Part shown: positions 39,749 through 49,236 of the stretch, piece by piece
Layout of the letters: each line of letters starts with the position of its first letter
How positions within the stretch are numbered: the stretch's first letter is position 1
Source of the DNA: Paenibacillus sp. YYML68
GTDB taxonomy: Bacteria > Bacillota > Bacilli > Paenibacillales > NBRC-103111
DNA: 64,000 bases
Direction of reading: 5' to 3'
Assembly (NCBI RefSeq): GCF_027923405.1
Contig: NZ_BQYI01000001.1
Span: 242,501 to 306,500 of the forward strand
Made by a program: the position numbers and the translations under genes
Notes under the pieces: model-generated
The model's database searches: none
Seen by the model: the letters and a program-made list of their open reading frames with translations, nothing else
Told to the model about the DNA's origin: nothing

Positions 39749-41035
39749 ATGTCAACGGTAGTAGTTGTTGGAACCCAATGGGGAGACGAAGGAAAGGGTA
39801 AGATTACCGACTTCCTTGCTGAGTCCGCAGATGTTGTAGCACGTTATCAGGGCGGCAATAATGCTGGACATACGATTCTCATTAATGAGAAGAAATATAA
39901 GCTGACGATGATTCCGTCGGGTATTTTTTATGAGGATAAGCTATGTGTGATCGGTAACGGGATGGTTATCAATCCAGGGGCGCTGCTGGAGGAAATTCAA
40001 TATATTCATGATAACGGCTTCACAACGAATAACTTGAAGATTAGTGACCGCGCTCACGTCATTATGCCTTATCATCTGTTGCTTGATGGTCTTGAGGAAG
40101 AGCGCAAGGGTGACAACAAGATCGGCACGACGCGCAAAGGTATCGGTCCTTGCTACATGGATAAGGCGGCTCGTAACGGTATTCGGATCGCGGATCTGAT
40201 GGATGCCGAGGAGTTCGAGCGCAAGGTGCACCAGCTCGTTGCCGAGAAGAACGTCCTGATCGAGCAGGTGTACGGCTCTAAGGGACTCGAAGCGCAGTCG
40301 ATCATTGATGAGTACCTCGGCTATGCGGAGCGTATGCGTCCATATGTGATGGATACATCCGTTATCTTGAACGATCAGATCGATGCAGGTAAGAAGGTGC
40401 TGTTCGAAGGCGCTCAAGGCGTTATGCTCGATATCGACCAAGGCACGTATCCGTTCGTGACGAGCTCGAACCCTTCGGCCGGCGGCGTATGCATCGGCTC
40501 GGGCGTTGGACCGTCGAAGATTAAGCAGGTCATCGGCGTAGCGAAGTCTTACACGACGCGCGTCGGTGATGGTCCATTCCCAACGGAGCAGATCAATGAG
40601 ACGGGTGACTGGATCCGCGAGCGCGGTCACGAGTACGGTACAGTTACAGGCCGTCCGCGCCGTGTTGGCTGGTTCGATACGGTCGTCATTCGCCATGCAC
40701 GCCGTGTCAGCGGCATTACAGGCTTGTCGCTGAACTCGCTGGACGTGCTGGCTGGTCTTGAGACGGTGAAGATCTGCACGGCGTATAAGTATCGCGGCGA
40801 AGTGATCGAGCATTATCCGGCGAGCTTGAAGATGCTGGCTGAGTGCGAAGCGGTGTACGAGGAGCTGCCGGGCTGGAGCGAGGACTTGACGAGCGTGCGC
40901 AAGCTGGATGAGCTTCCGGCTAATGCTCGCCGCTATGTAGAGCGTGTGTCGGAGCTTACGGGTATTCCGATCGCGATCTTCTCGGTTGGTCGTAATCGCG
41001 AGCAGACGAATTTGGTGAAGCCGATTTACGAATAA
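39749..41035 (+). CDS. purA: Adenylosuccinate synthetase
   Basis: Joins IMP and aspartate with GTP, the first step from IMP to AMP. The N-terminus [29 protein letters not shown] and the later [13 protein letters not shown] are family signatures. 428 residues. It is a single-gene unit with its own PurBox promoter and terminator. Confidence 0.98.
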   Translation: MSTVVVVGTQWGDEGKGKITDFLAESADVVARYQGGNNAGHTILINEKKYKLTMIPSGIFYEDKLCVIGNGMVINPGALLEEIQYIHDNGFTTNNLKISDRAHVIMPYHLLLDGLEEERKGDNKIGTTRKGIGPCYMDKAARNGIRIADLMDAEEFERKVHQLVAEKNVLIEQVYGSKGLEAQSIIDEYLGYAERMRPYVMDTSVILNDQIDAGKKVLFEGAQGVMLDIDQGTYPFVTSSNPSAGGVCIGSGVGPSKIKQVIGVAKSYTTRVGDGPFPTEQINETGDWIRERGHEYGTVTGRPRRVGWFDTVVIRHARRVSGITGLSLNSLDVLAGLETVKICTAYKYRGEVIEHYPASLKMLAECEAVYEELPGWSEDLTSVRKLDELPANARRYVERVSELTGIPIAIFSVGRNREQTNLVKPIYE

Positions 41036-41051
41036 GAGATTGATTTGAAGG

Positions 41052-41079
41052 AGAACGGGCGATGAGCCCGTTCTTTTTG
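41052..41079 (+). terminator. Terminator after purA
   Basis: AGAACGGGC-GATGA-GCCCGTTCT followed by TTTTG. Confidence 0.9.
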
Positions 41080-41160
41080 TTTTGCTCACTAACCACTTCA
41101 CCCATATTCGTTGAGCGACGATGACTGATATTCCATAAACAGGTCCATACTAGTAAGAGT

Positions 41161-41413
41161 AAATTCGAGGCTTGCCATAACAGTTCCGAGGGAACTCGGA
41201 ACTGTTATTCCAGGAGGCAGGGATGCGAAGTCGAGGAAGGCCCTCAATTTGGCTGCGCCAAATTCGAGGCTTGCCATAACAGTTCCGAGGGACCTCGGAA
41301 CTGTTATTCCAGGGGCAGGGATGCGAAGTCGAGGAAGGCCCTCAATTTGGCTGCGCCAAATTCGAGGCTTGCCATAACAGCTCCGAGGGACCTCTGAGCC
41401 TGTTATTCCAGGA
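41161..41413. repeat. Second locus of structured repeats (about 98-bp units)
   Basis: AAATTCGAGGCTTGCCATAA recurs at 41161, 41260 and 41358. It shares with the array at 17481-17886 the palindrome CAATTTGGCTGCGCCAAATTCG and the hairpin AACAGTTCCGAG ... CTCGGAACTGTT followed by TTATTCCAGG. The linker is shorter and different (GGCAGGGATGCGAAGTCGAGG). The last hairpin is degenerate (CAGCTCCGAG ... CTCTGAGCCTG) and ends at GGAGGGGAGG, the ribosome binding site of the next gene. Confidence 0.93.
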
Positions 41414-41429
41414 GGGGAGGATTGGGTAC

Positions 41430-42101
41430 GTGAGAGGGTTGAAGTGGTTGGTGAAGCTGGCGGTGAGCGCTGCGGTGACGTCGGTCTGCTGTGTGGCGGT
41501 CACGTTCTTCACGGTCAATACGTATGTCGATGCGGTGCTGGAGCAGCTGCAGATCGAGCGTCCGGCCAGCGCGAGGATCGAGTGGGCTCCATTCGTAAGT
41601 CGGCTGGTCGGCAGTCTCGGGATCGATAGCTCTGTGGTGGTGGAAGCGGATCGTGTGAGGGAGCAGGAGATGGCCGTGTCGGCTACGCCTGTCGGAGGCA
41701 GCACGAAGGATGAGCCGTCTGGTTCATCGTCCAAGCGAACGAACGGTGACCCTGACCCGTATCGGGTCCCAGAGGATGCTGTAGCGGTATGGAATTCGCA
41801 GTCGCTCAAGGAGCTGGAGTCGGCTTCCGAGGGGACGGAGCTGCTTCTGCAGGAGGATCGCAAGGTCGTCGTCTCGAGCGAGGAGTTCACGAAGAAGAAG
41901 GAGCAGCTCTCCGACAGTCAGAAGGCGAAGGTGTTCTCGATGCTCGCGACGCGCCTGCCGCAGAAGGACCTGAATGACATATCGGTCATGATGGAGAATG
42001 GCTTGACGGCATCGGAGGTGAAGCGGCTGGATCAACTGCTGCAGCAGCACCTGAAGCCCGAGGAGTATACGGAGCTGAAGACTTTAATTGAAACGCCCTG
42101 A
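41430..42101 (+). CDS. Membrane-anchored hypothetical protein
   Basis: A 223-residue protein with one N-terminal transmembrane segment (about residues 8-30), a disordered Ser/Pro/Thr-rich linker (about 85-115) and a helical C-terminal region (LSDSQKAKVFSMLATRLPQ, LTASEVKRLDQLLQ). It probably faces the outside. GTG start with GGGGAGG nine bases upstream. I do not recognise a family. Its leader is the structured repeat array, as for parA. Confidence 0.75.
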   Translation: MRGLKWLVKLAVSAAVTSVCCVAVTFFTVNTYVDAVLEQLQIERPASARIEWAPFVSRLVGSLGIDSSVVVEADRVREQEMAVSATPVGGSTKDEPSGSSSKRTNGDPDPYRVPEDAVAVWNSQSLKELESASEGTELLLQEDRKVVVSSEEFTKKKEQLSDSQKAKVFSMLATRLPQKDLNDISVMMENGLTASEVKRLDQLLQQHLKPEEYTELKTLIETP

Positions 42102-42130
42102 GCGCAAGCTGCGCGCCAGGGCGTTTTTTC
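42091..42130 (+). terminator. Terminator between convergent genes
   Basis: AACGCCCTG ... CAGGGCGTT followed by TTTTTC. Confidence 0.85.
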
Positions 42131-42136
42131 GTGCGT

Positions 42137-42409
42137 CTACCACTGACCTCCGTAGCGGACAATCGTATCCTCGGCCTGACGTCTTCTCGACGATTCGACG
42201 ACAACCTGCAAGTAGCGCTGCTGATTCGCGCCGATCACCGTGCTGTCTACAACGCCGGAGCTTGCAGCATTACTCCATTGCTGGGCGCTAGGACTTTGGT
42301 CCTCCGTCGCTGGTGCTGTCTTCAGGTTGATGGCGCCTTGCTCGCGCAGCGCCGCTGCTGCTTGCTCCAGCTCATGCTGGCTGCGGAATAGAGCTGTTAA
42401 TGTTTCCAT
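42137..42409 (-). CDS. YflT-like general stress domain protein (small)
   Basis: A 90-residue protein beginning METLTALFRSQHELEQAAAALREQG, resembling the N-terminal segment of general stress protein 17M/YflT-type proteins. The central part is Ser/Ala-rich and the C-terminus basic. The assignment is tentative; there is a ribosome-binding GAAGG close to the ATG. Confidence 0.55.
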   Translation of the reverse strand: METLTALFRSQHELEQAAAALREQGAINLKTAPATEDQSPSAQQWSNAASSGVVDSTVIGANQQRYLQVVVESSRRRQAEDTIVRYGGQW

Positions 42410-42714
42410 GGCTTACCTTCACACTCCTGTCATGTTTGGGTCCAATAATGTGGTATAGTATACAATTTTGTTGAAAAAAGCAGAGGGCATGTGGTAAATT
42501 TATTAAGGTACGTGTTTTAAACACCATGGTTATTGTCCCAATTTTAGGTGTTTTTATGTGCAGTTCGTTAGACATCCGAGAGAACGGCTGGCAGTAGAGG
42601 AGAGCAAGCTAGTATCTGAGTAGGAAATCGTCGCGTTTTATTGCTTTTGCTTGGCAAAGCGATGAAGCGAATTACGTCCGAATGCGGCAAAAAACGACTT
42701 AAAAGGAGAAGAAG
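42410..42714. other. Intergenic region before M23 peptidase gene
   Basis: Contains a possible terminator-like hairpin AAACACC ... GGTGTTTTT at 42519-42555. I looked for a c-di-AMP (ydaO-type) riboswitch, which often controls such peptidases, and could not match its conserved blocks. AAAAGGAGAAGAAG precedes the next ATG. Confidence 0.5.
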
Positions 42715-44340
42715 ATGAACGTTTTCAGAGGGATAGGCCGGCTTAGGAGCTTGGTGGACAAGCTCTTCACGAATCGACCACAAGCACGGCCAGAGCGCTT
42801 GACTAGCGATTCCGGGGATGCATCCGCGGATCGTCAAGCTGATCAGCAACAGCGTGCACTTATACATACAGAAGGACAAGCAGATATGCAGGCGAAGTCG
42901 CTTGCTTACAGACATACATGGAAGGCAGCACTGGCACAGCATAGAGGACTAGTGCTTCAATCTTCAGCAGCTGTCGTGCTCATGGCGGCTGTCGTGTGGA
43001 GCGGCCATCAGTACGTACGGGCGAGCATGGTCGATTACTACCAGGTGTTCGCAAATGGTGATGCGATCGGAACCGTATCGGACCCGGCACGGATCGAACA
43101 GTTCAAGCAAGCGAAGCGGGACGAGCTGTCTCAGGACGCTTCCGGCTTCAAAGTTATCGTGAAGGAACCGGCCATCGAATTAAAGCGTGAAAGGGCTTTC
43201 AACCATAAGGCCGACGATCAGTACGTTATGGATACGCTGGCTGATTACTTCTACTCGTATCCGGTAGGTGTAGAGCTGCTCGTGGATGGCAAGCCGATGG
43301 GCGTGCTCAAGGACGAGAGCTTGGCGAACGGGGTGCTCGAGCAGATCAAGTCGAACGCTATTGCAGCGACCGTGAAGACGAAGGAAGCGGGCAAGGTCGG
43401 TATTCTATCCGCCTCGCCGAAGGATTCGATCGTCCAGGCAGAGCTGCTGAATGCGGACTTCGTCCAGCAGGTCGAGCTGCGTGAGGTGAAGCTGAACCCA
43501 GCTGAGCTGATCCAGCCAGAGGAGATGCAGAAGAAGCTCGAGACGGGCGACGTGCAGCCAACGAAGTATACGGTGGAGGACGGCGACTGCGTCTCCTGCA
43601 TCGCGAAGAAGCTGAACATTCCGAAGCAGCTCATCTATCAGAACAACCCAACGATTACGAACGATATGATCAAGGTAGGCCAGCAGCTCGACTTAACGGT
43701 GCTGCAGCCGACGCTGTCCGTGCGGACGGTGGAGAAGATCGTAGAGAACCAAGAGATTCAGCACGAGACGGAATATGTGCAGGACGATAGCATGAAGCTC
43801 GGGCTGACGCAGACGCTGACGGCTGGTCAGAACGGGATGAAGCGGATGACGATCCAGCTGACGAAGGTGAACGGTCTTCTCGAAGAGGAGGTCGTGCTCG
43901 CCGAGGAGATCGTCGAGGAGCCGAAGAAGGCGGTCGTGAAGCGGGGAACGAAGGTAATCCGCGGCGAGGGCACGGGCAAGTTCGCTTGGCCGGTCGTATC
44001 GGCTTCGATTACGAGCACGTACGGCACGCGCTGGGGCGCCTTCCACAAGGGCATCGACATTACAGGCAACCGCAACATTCTCGCAGCGGACAATGGCAAG
44101 GTCGTGACTGCCGGCTCGAAGAGCGATTATGGCAATTATGTTATTATAGATCATCTGAACGGGTATCGGACGCTGTACGGACATTTGAGCAAGATTCTAG
44201 TGACGCAAGGCACGATCGTCGAGAAGGGCGAGAAGATCGGTATTATGGGCAGCACCGGAGATTCGACGGGGGTGCATTTGCACTTCGAGATTTTGCGGAA
44301 CTCGTCGCCGCAGAATCCGCTTAAGTTTTTGAACCGGTAA
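42715..44340 (+). CDS. M23 peptidase with LysM and G5 domains
   Basis: A 541-residue envelope hydrolase. A transmembrane segment lies near residues 79-97, then an extracytoplasmic region, a LysM domain (about 280-325: KYTVEDGDCVSCIAKKL ... KVGQQLDLTVL), a G5-type domain (about 330-415), and a C-terminal M23 lysostaphin-like domain. That domain carries FHKGIDI (metal ligands His and Asp) and GVHLHFEI (HxH). M23 enzymes cut peptidoglycan cross-bridges. The LysM start has two cysteines (DCVSC) where SGDTLSSIA-like residues are usual. It sits just upstream of walRK, which controls cell-wall hydrolases. Confidence 0.92.
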   Translation: MNVFRGIGRLRSLVDKLFTNRPQARPERLTSDSGDASADRQADQQQRALIHTEGQADMQAKSLAYRHTWKAALAQHRGLVLQSSAAVVLMAAVVWSGHQYVRASMVDYYQVFANGDAIGTVSDPARIEQFKQAKRDELSQDASGFKVIVKEPAIELKRERAFNHKADDQYVMDTLADYFYSYPVGVELLVDGKPMGVLKDESLANGVLEQIKSNAIAATVKTKEAGKVGILSASPKDSIVQAELLNADFVQQVELREVKLNPAELIQPEEMQKKLETGDVQPTKYTVEDGDCVSCIAKKLNIPKQLIYQNNPTITNDMIKVGQQLDLTVLQPTLSVRTVEKIVENQEIQHETEYVQDDSMKLGLTQTLTAGQNGMKRMTIQLTKVNGLLEEEVVLAEEIVEEPKKAVVKRGTKVIRGEGTGKFAWPVVSASITSTYGTRWGAFHKGIDITGNRNILAADNGKVVTAGSKSDYGNYVIIDHLNGYRTLYGHLSKILVTQGTIVEKGEKIGIMGSTGDSTGVHLHFEILRNSSPQNPLKFLNR

Positions 44341-44387
44341 CGGGTATGGATGATAGATAGAGCTAGAGATAGATAGAGCAGCAGGGG

Positions 44388-44430
44388 GCATGGAAGTCGC
44401 AGGGAAGCGGCGGTTCCATGTCTCTTTTTG
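44388..44430 (+). terminator. Terminator after M23 peptidase gene
   Basis: CATGGAA ... TTCCATG followed by TCTCTTTTTG. Confidence 0.7.
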
Positions 44431-44502
44431 CTTCATAGTATGGTAAAATAATAGGACGTGTGAAGCGCTCGAGTGACTCGATAACAGGCGGTGATGAATT
44501 CC

Positions 44503-45246
44503 GTGGCGAAAATATTAGTGGTAGACGATGAGCAGCCGATTGCCGATATATTGAAGTTCAACCTGGAGAAGGAAGGTCATGAGGTCATTCTTGCCTATGA
44601 TGGTGCAGCTGCGGTGGAGCTGGCATATGCTGAGTCCCCTGACTTGATTCTGCTCGACCTGATGCTGCCCGTCAAGGACGGGATGGACGTGTGCCGCGAG
44701 GTGCGGGCGAAGCTGAATACGCCGATCATTATGCTGACGGCGAAGGATAATGAGATCGACAAGGTGCTCGGGCTCGAGCTCGGAGCGGACGATTACGTGA
44801 CGAAGCCGTTCGGTACGCGGGAGCTACTAGCTAGGGTGAAGGCGCATCTGCGCCGTCAGCAGCAGACAGCGGCGGCGCCGGAGGCAGCTGCCGTGACCGA
44901 GAAGGAAGCCGAGCGCCAAGGGCTGCGTGTCCAGAGCTTGTTCATCGATACGGATATGTATGTCGTCTATAAGGACGGAACGCCGCTGGATCTGACGCAT
45001 CGCGAGTTCGAGCTTGTGCAGTACCTAGCGAAGAATAGCGGCCGGGTCATGACGCGGGAGCATCTGCTGCAGGCGGTGTGGGGGTTCGAATATTTCGGCG
45101 ATGTACGTACGGTCGATGTGACGATCCGCCGGCTGCGCGAGAAGCTGGAGGATGACCCGAGCCGTCCGGAGTATATTATTACACGCCGCGGACTCGGCTA
45201 CATGATGAAGAACACGAAGTCTAACCCAGGCTCATATGGCAGCTGA
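44503..45246 (+). CDS. walR: Response regulator WalR (YycF)
   Basis: Essential regulator of cell-wall metabolism in Bacillota. The receiver domain has [15 protein letters not shown], phosphoacceptor Asp in LILLDLMLP and the KPFGTREL lysine; the winged-helix output domain ends [11 protein letters not shown] chose GTG 44503 because AGGCGGTGAT, near the full anti-Shine-Dalgarno complement, precedes it; ATG 44494 is too close. The result is 247 residues. The walK reading frame opens inside its end. Confidence 0.96.
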   Translation: MAKILVVDDEQPIADILKFNLEKEGHEVILAYDGAAAVELAYAESPDLILLDLMLPVKDGMDVCREVRAKLNTPIIMLTAKDNEIDKVLGLELGADDYVTKPFGTRELLARVKAHLRRQQQTAAAPEAAAVTEKEAERQGLRVQSLFIDTDMYVVYKDGTPLDLTHREFELVQYLAKNSGRVMTREHLLQAVWGFEYFGDVRTVDVTIRRLREKLEDDPSRPEYIITRRGLGYMMKNTKSNPGSYGS

Positions 45247-45256
45247 GGTGAAGCAG

Positions 45257-47134
45257 ATGAGCGGTGCGGCTGCTGCTGACGGGAAGAGCAACCGATTCTT
45301 CCATTCGATTCAGGCGAAGCTGATCATTATTTATGTGCTGCTTATTATGATCGCGATGCAGCTGATCGGCGTCTACTTCATCCAGACGCTGGAGGGGTCG
45401 CTGAAGAAGGACTTCATCGATAACCGCAACTACCAGGCGAGGCTGCTGGCGCAATATGCGGAGGATTATTTCCGCGACAATCAGCTTCAGGATGCAGGTA
45501 AAGGCGGTACGGAGCGTCTGACGAAGCGGACGCTGGGCGATGTGAACCAGATGGTGAACAGCTTGTTCGCAAGCGGCCAGGCAGAGATTCAGCTGATCGA
45601 TGCGAACGGTCTCGTGCTGACGAGCTCGCTCGACAGCAACCAGTCGGTCGTCGGCAGCAAGACGACGCAGACCGAGGTGACGCGCGCACTCCAGGGCATC
45701 AAGGACAATCAGCGCATGTTCGTCGATCTCGACGGCTCGCGTAAGCTCATTATTGCCAAGCCAATCGGCTCCGGCATTAAAGTATACGGGGCGGTCTATA
45801 TTATCGCCTCGATGGAAGAGGTCTACAACACGATGAACCGGATTAACCGGTTCTTCATCTCCGGTACGCTGATCGCGCTCGGGCTGACGGCAGTGCTCGG
45901 TGTATTCCTGTCATCGACGATCACGAACCCGGTGAAGGCGCTGACGAAGCAGGCGACGGCCGTTGCGGAGGGGCGTTTCGATGAGAAGGTGCAGATTATG
46001 GGGCAGGACGAGCTCGGTCAGCTCGGGCAGACGTTCAACTTCATGATGGAGCGGCTGCAGGAGGCGCTGACGCTGCACGAGGAGGAGAAGGAGAAGCTCG
46101 CCTCGATCTTGTCGAACATGAACGACGGCTTGATCGCCTCTGACGATCAAGGGCGCATTATCGTCATCAATCGGCGGGCGAAGCAGCTGCTGAAGGTGAA
46201 CGAGGATACGACGCTCGGCATGCCGATCTCGGAGCTGCTGGGCGTGACGCCGAGCGTCGTGCGCAAGCTGGAGGCGAGCGAGGATAATGCGACGATGCTG
46301 CAGTTCGTGCACGATGAGGAGGACGACCCGCTGTTCGTGCGGGTGACGTTCACGACGATTCATAGCAAGGGCCGAGGCGCGGTCGGTACGATCGCGGTGC
46401 TGCAGGACGTGACGGGGCAGGAGAAGCTGGAGCAGTCCCGTCGTGAGTTCGTGGCGAACGTATCGCACGAGCTGCGGACGCCGCTGACGACGATCAAGAG
46501 CTATCTGGAGGCGCTGGAGGATGGGGCGCTTGAGGAGCCGCAGCTGGCGGGCAAGTTCGTCAATGTGGCGCACAACGAGACGGAGCGCATGATTCGGCTC
46601 GTGAACGATCTGTTGCAGCTGTCGAGGCTGGATTCGCGGCAGGCGCTCATTGCTAAGGAGCGTACGGACGTCGCGGAGATGCTCGAGGAGGTCGCCGACC
46701 GTTTCTCGTTCCAGCTGGAGCAGCGGGATATTGAGATCGAGGTCGCGGTGGAGCGAGGACTGAAGCCGATTCTGCTCGACCGCGATCGGATCGATCAGGT
46801 GCTGGACAATCTCGTATCGAATGCGATCAAATATACACCGGAGCAAGGCCGCATCCGCATTGCGGCGTGCTGTCCGGAGCCGGCAAGGCTCGAGGTGTCG
46901 GTGCAGGATAACGGTATCGGCATTCCGCGCAAGGATCAGGCCCGCATCTTCGAGCGGTTCTACCGCGTCGATAAGGCGCGCTCGCGCTCGATGGGCGGCA
47001 CAGGCCTTGGGCTGTCCATTGCCCGGGAAATTGTGAAGGCGCATGGAGGAACGATTCAGCTCGAATCGGAGCTCGGTCAAGGGACGAAGGTGACATTCAC
47101 GCTCCCTTACCCGCAGGAGGAGGCAGTCGGATGA
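45257..47134 (+). CDS. walK: Sensor histidine kinase WalK (YycG)
   Basis: Membrane sensor that phosphorylates WalR. Two transmembrane segments (about residues 20-42 and 190-212) flank an extracellular domain; then come HAMP, PAS, HisKA with FVANVSHELRTPLTTIKSY, and HATPase with NLVSNAIKYTPE, DNGIGIPRKD and GGTGLGLSIA. The ATG at 45257 has GAGGTGAAGCAG upstream; ATG 45236 is a longer alternative. About 625 residues. It overlaps yycH by four bases. Confidence 0.96.
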   Translation: MSGAAAADGKSNRFFHSIQAKLIIIYVLLIMIAMQLIGVYFIQTLEGSLKKDFIDNRNYQARLLAQYAEDYFRDNQLQDAGKGGTERLTKRTLGDVNQMVNSLFASGQAEIQLIDANGLVLTSSLDSNQSVVGSKTTQTEVTRALQGIKDNQRMFVDLDGSRKLIIAKPIGSGIKVYGAVYIIASMEEVYNTMNRINRFFISGTLIALGLTAVLGVFLSSTITNPVKALTKQATAVAEGRFDEKVQIMGQDELGQLGQTFNFMMERLQEALTLHEEEKEKLASILSNMNDGLIASDDQGRIIVINRRAKQLLKVNEDTTLGMPISELLGVTPSVVRKLEASEDNATMLQFVHDEEDDPLFVRVTFTTIHSKGRGAVGTIAVLQDVTGQEKLEQSRREFVANVSHELRTPLTTIKSYLEALEDGALEEPQLAGKFVNVAHNETERMIRLVNDLLQLSRLDSRQALIAKERTDVAEMLEEVADRFSFQLEQRDIEIEVAVERGLKPILLDRDRIDQVLDNLVSNAIKYTPEQGRIRIAACCPEPARLEVSVQDNGIGIPRKDQARIFERFYRVDKARSRSMGGTGLGLSIAREIVKAHGGTIQLESELGQGTKVTFTLPYPQEEAVG

Positions 47135-48417
47135 TCGAGAAGCTGAAGACAGCCGCGTTAACGCTGCTCGTGCTGCTAAGTCTGGTGCAGAGCTACTTGC
47201 TCGCCTACAGCTATCCGCAGCCCGAGCAGCCGTTAATTCAGGAGGAATATGTGAAGCCGGAGCTGCTCGGCACACAGGCGACGCTCGATGACATGCTGTT
47301 CCCGGATCACATCGTCATTCATCTGGGTGAGGGCCAGCACACGGTCGTCTACGCGCACAACTCGCCTTATGCCGAGGTGCTGCAGACGGTGAAGCAGCGA
47401 TATCTGGAGGGCTTCCGTAAGACCAATATGAGCTCGCTCTCTATTAATTGGGACGAGGTGCGGAATAAGCAGCCGGGCGTGGAGCTGCGCTTCCGCGACG
47501 GCCTGCCGCTCACCGTGCTACAGCAGCTGCTGCAGATTAAGGGGGAGCTGCCTCCAGAGCATGATGTCATTACGAAGATATGGATCTTCGCTGAGGATTC
47601 CAGTCGGGTACGCACGCTGCTGTTCACCGATACGTACAACGTCGTGTACGAGGCGAAGGCCGACTTCACGACGAAGGATATCGAGGAGCGGTTCGTCAGC
47701 GCTGCCGGCAGCTATATGGCATACAAGCCGACCCTCAACGACATGTACATTCCGCAAAAGTCGTATCCGATGCCGTCCTACACGCTCGGCTATACGCTCA
47801 TGACGGTAGACCAGCTGAAGCGAACGTTCTTCGTCGATCCGGCGCTTATTCGGAACTTGACGGAGCGGGACGGCTCGGAGATCTATACCGATTCCAAGCG
47901 GGGGCTGCAGCTGAAGAGCGGTCAGCATTGGATGACGTATTCTGATCCAGTGGCTCCGGCCAGCGATAATCGGGTGAACTACCTCGGCAACCTGCTGACA
48001 GCGGTGCAATTCATTAACCAGCACGGCGGCTGGAACGGCGCGTACGGGGTGCAACGCATGCCGGAGCGGCTGCTGCCAGGCAACCAGACGTACGTGTTCC
48101 GCCAATATTACGGCTCGTACCCGATTGTCGGGACGAGGGATGAGCAGGTCGGCTACATGCGCATTACGCTGCAGAAGGACGTCGTCTCCGGCTACGAGCG
48201 CTCGACGGTGCTGCCGGACTGGAAGTCGGTGAAGCGTGGCGAAGCGGAGCTGCCCGGCGGCGAGCTGCTCGAGGCGATGCTGCAGCAGTACAGCAAGCGG
48301 CTGCAGATCGTGTCACTGTTCCCGGCGTATCGTCCGTTCTTGTCGGACAAGACGATGGAGCTGGTGCCGAAGTGGGCGGTCGAGCTGTATGATGGGACGT
48401 ATGAATTTTTGAACTAA
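47131..48417 (+). CDS. yycH: WalRK regulatory protein YycH
   Basis: A 428-residue protein with one N-terminal transmembrane helix (about residues 7-27) and an extracellular domain. In B. subtilis YycH with YycI restrains WalK through the membrane helices. Position and length support the call; sequence conservation in the family is low. Confidence 0.9.
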   Translation: MIEKLKTAALTLLVLLSLVQSYLLAYSYPQPEQPLIQEEYVKPELLGTQATLDDMLFPDHIVIHLGEGQHTVVYAHNSPYAEVLQTVKQRYLEGFRKTNMSSLSINWDEVRNKQPGVELRFRDGLPLTVLQQLLQIKGELPPEHDVITKIWIFAEDSSRVRTLLFTDTYNVVYEAKADFTTKDIEERFVSAAGSYMAYKPTLNDMYIPQKSYPMPSYTLGYTLMTVDQLKRTFFVDPALIRNLTERDGSEIYTDSKRGLQLKSGQHWMTYSDPVAPASDNRVNYLGNLLTAVQFINQHGGWNGAYGVQRMPERLLPGNQTYVFRQYYGSYPIVGTRDEQVGYMRITLQKDVVSGYERSTVLPDWKSVKRGEAELPGGELLEAMLQQYSKRLQIVSLFPAYRPFLSDKTMELVPKWAVELYDGTYEFLN

Positions 48418-48448
48418 GGATAGATGGGGCTATAAGGGAGGTCGTAGC

Positions 48449-49198
48449 ATGGATTGGGGACGCGCCAAAACGATCTTGATCTTGTCGTTCCTGCTGCTCA
48501 ATGTGGTGCTCGGCTTCCAGCTGAGCACGAGTCGTACGGAGCTGCTGGAGCTCGGTGTGAATCCGGACAGTCAGGTGATGGAGGAGCTCCAGCAGCTGCT
48601 GAAGCTCAAGAACATTCAAGTGCCAGCAGATATACCGAAGGAGAAGCAGAAGCTGAAGGAGATCGTTGCTCGCTTCGATGATTACCACGAGGTGGAGCGG
48701 CCGATTCCAGTGCCGACCCCGTTCAAGTTCGATCCGCTGATCAATAAAGGAACATTCACCGATATGCTGGCGAAGACAGGCATTCCGAATACGGATTCGT
48801 ACCAGTTCGACCCGGTGACGAGCGACACGAGCACGTTCGTATTCCACCAGCTGTACGGCTCACTGCCGATGTTCGAGGCGCAGCTGAAGCTGTTCGAGAA
48901 GGACGGGATGGTGACGTCATATCAGCAGGGGTATGTGCGCATTATGTCGGAGGGAACGCAGCCGGAGCAGTCGGTCATCTCGCCGTACATCGCGCTGCGT
49001 AGTCTGGTGGAGAACTACCTGGAGCCGGGGACGGTCATTACGGGCGTGCGGCTCGGGTATCACGGTCAGCTGTACAATTCCCAGACGCTCTATATGGTGC
49101 CGACGTGGCGCATCTCGCTGGGGAATGGTGATCTGTATTGGGTGCACGCGATTAACGGGGCGGTCGAGCCGCCTCAACGTATACGGCCAGCATCATGA
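48449..49198 (+). CDS. yycI: WalRK regulatory protein YycI
   Basis: A 249-residue protein with an N-terminal helix (ILILSFLLLNVVLGFQL) and the YycI core MDWGRAKTILI at its start. It lies between yycH and walJ; it partners YycH in controlling WalK. Confidence 0.92.
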   Translation: MDWGRAKTILILSFLLLNVVLGFQLSTSRTELLELGVNPDSQVMEELQQLLKLKNIQVPADIPKEKQKLKEIVARFDDYHEVERPIPVPTPFKFDPLINKGTFTDMLAKTGIPNTDSYQFDPVTSDTSTFVFHQLYGSLPMFEAQLKLFEKDGMVTSYQQGYVRIMSEGTQPEQSVISPYIALRSLVENYLEPGTVITGVRLGYHGQLYNSQTLYMVPTWRISLGNGDLYWVHAINGAVEPPQRIRPAS

Positions 49199-49236
49199 GG
49201 AAGCATCACTAGACGAATACAAGGGCAGGAGAAGCT

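Noticed and set aside
42410-42714. c-di-AMP riboswitch before the M23 peptidase gene
   Set aside because: The conserved blocks of the ydaO-type riboswitch could not be found in the leader.
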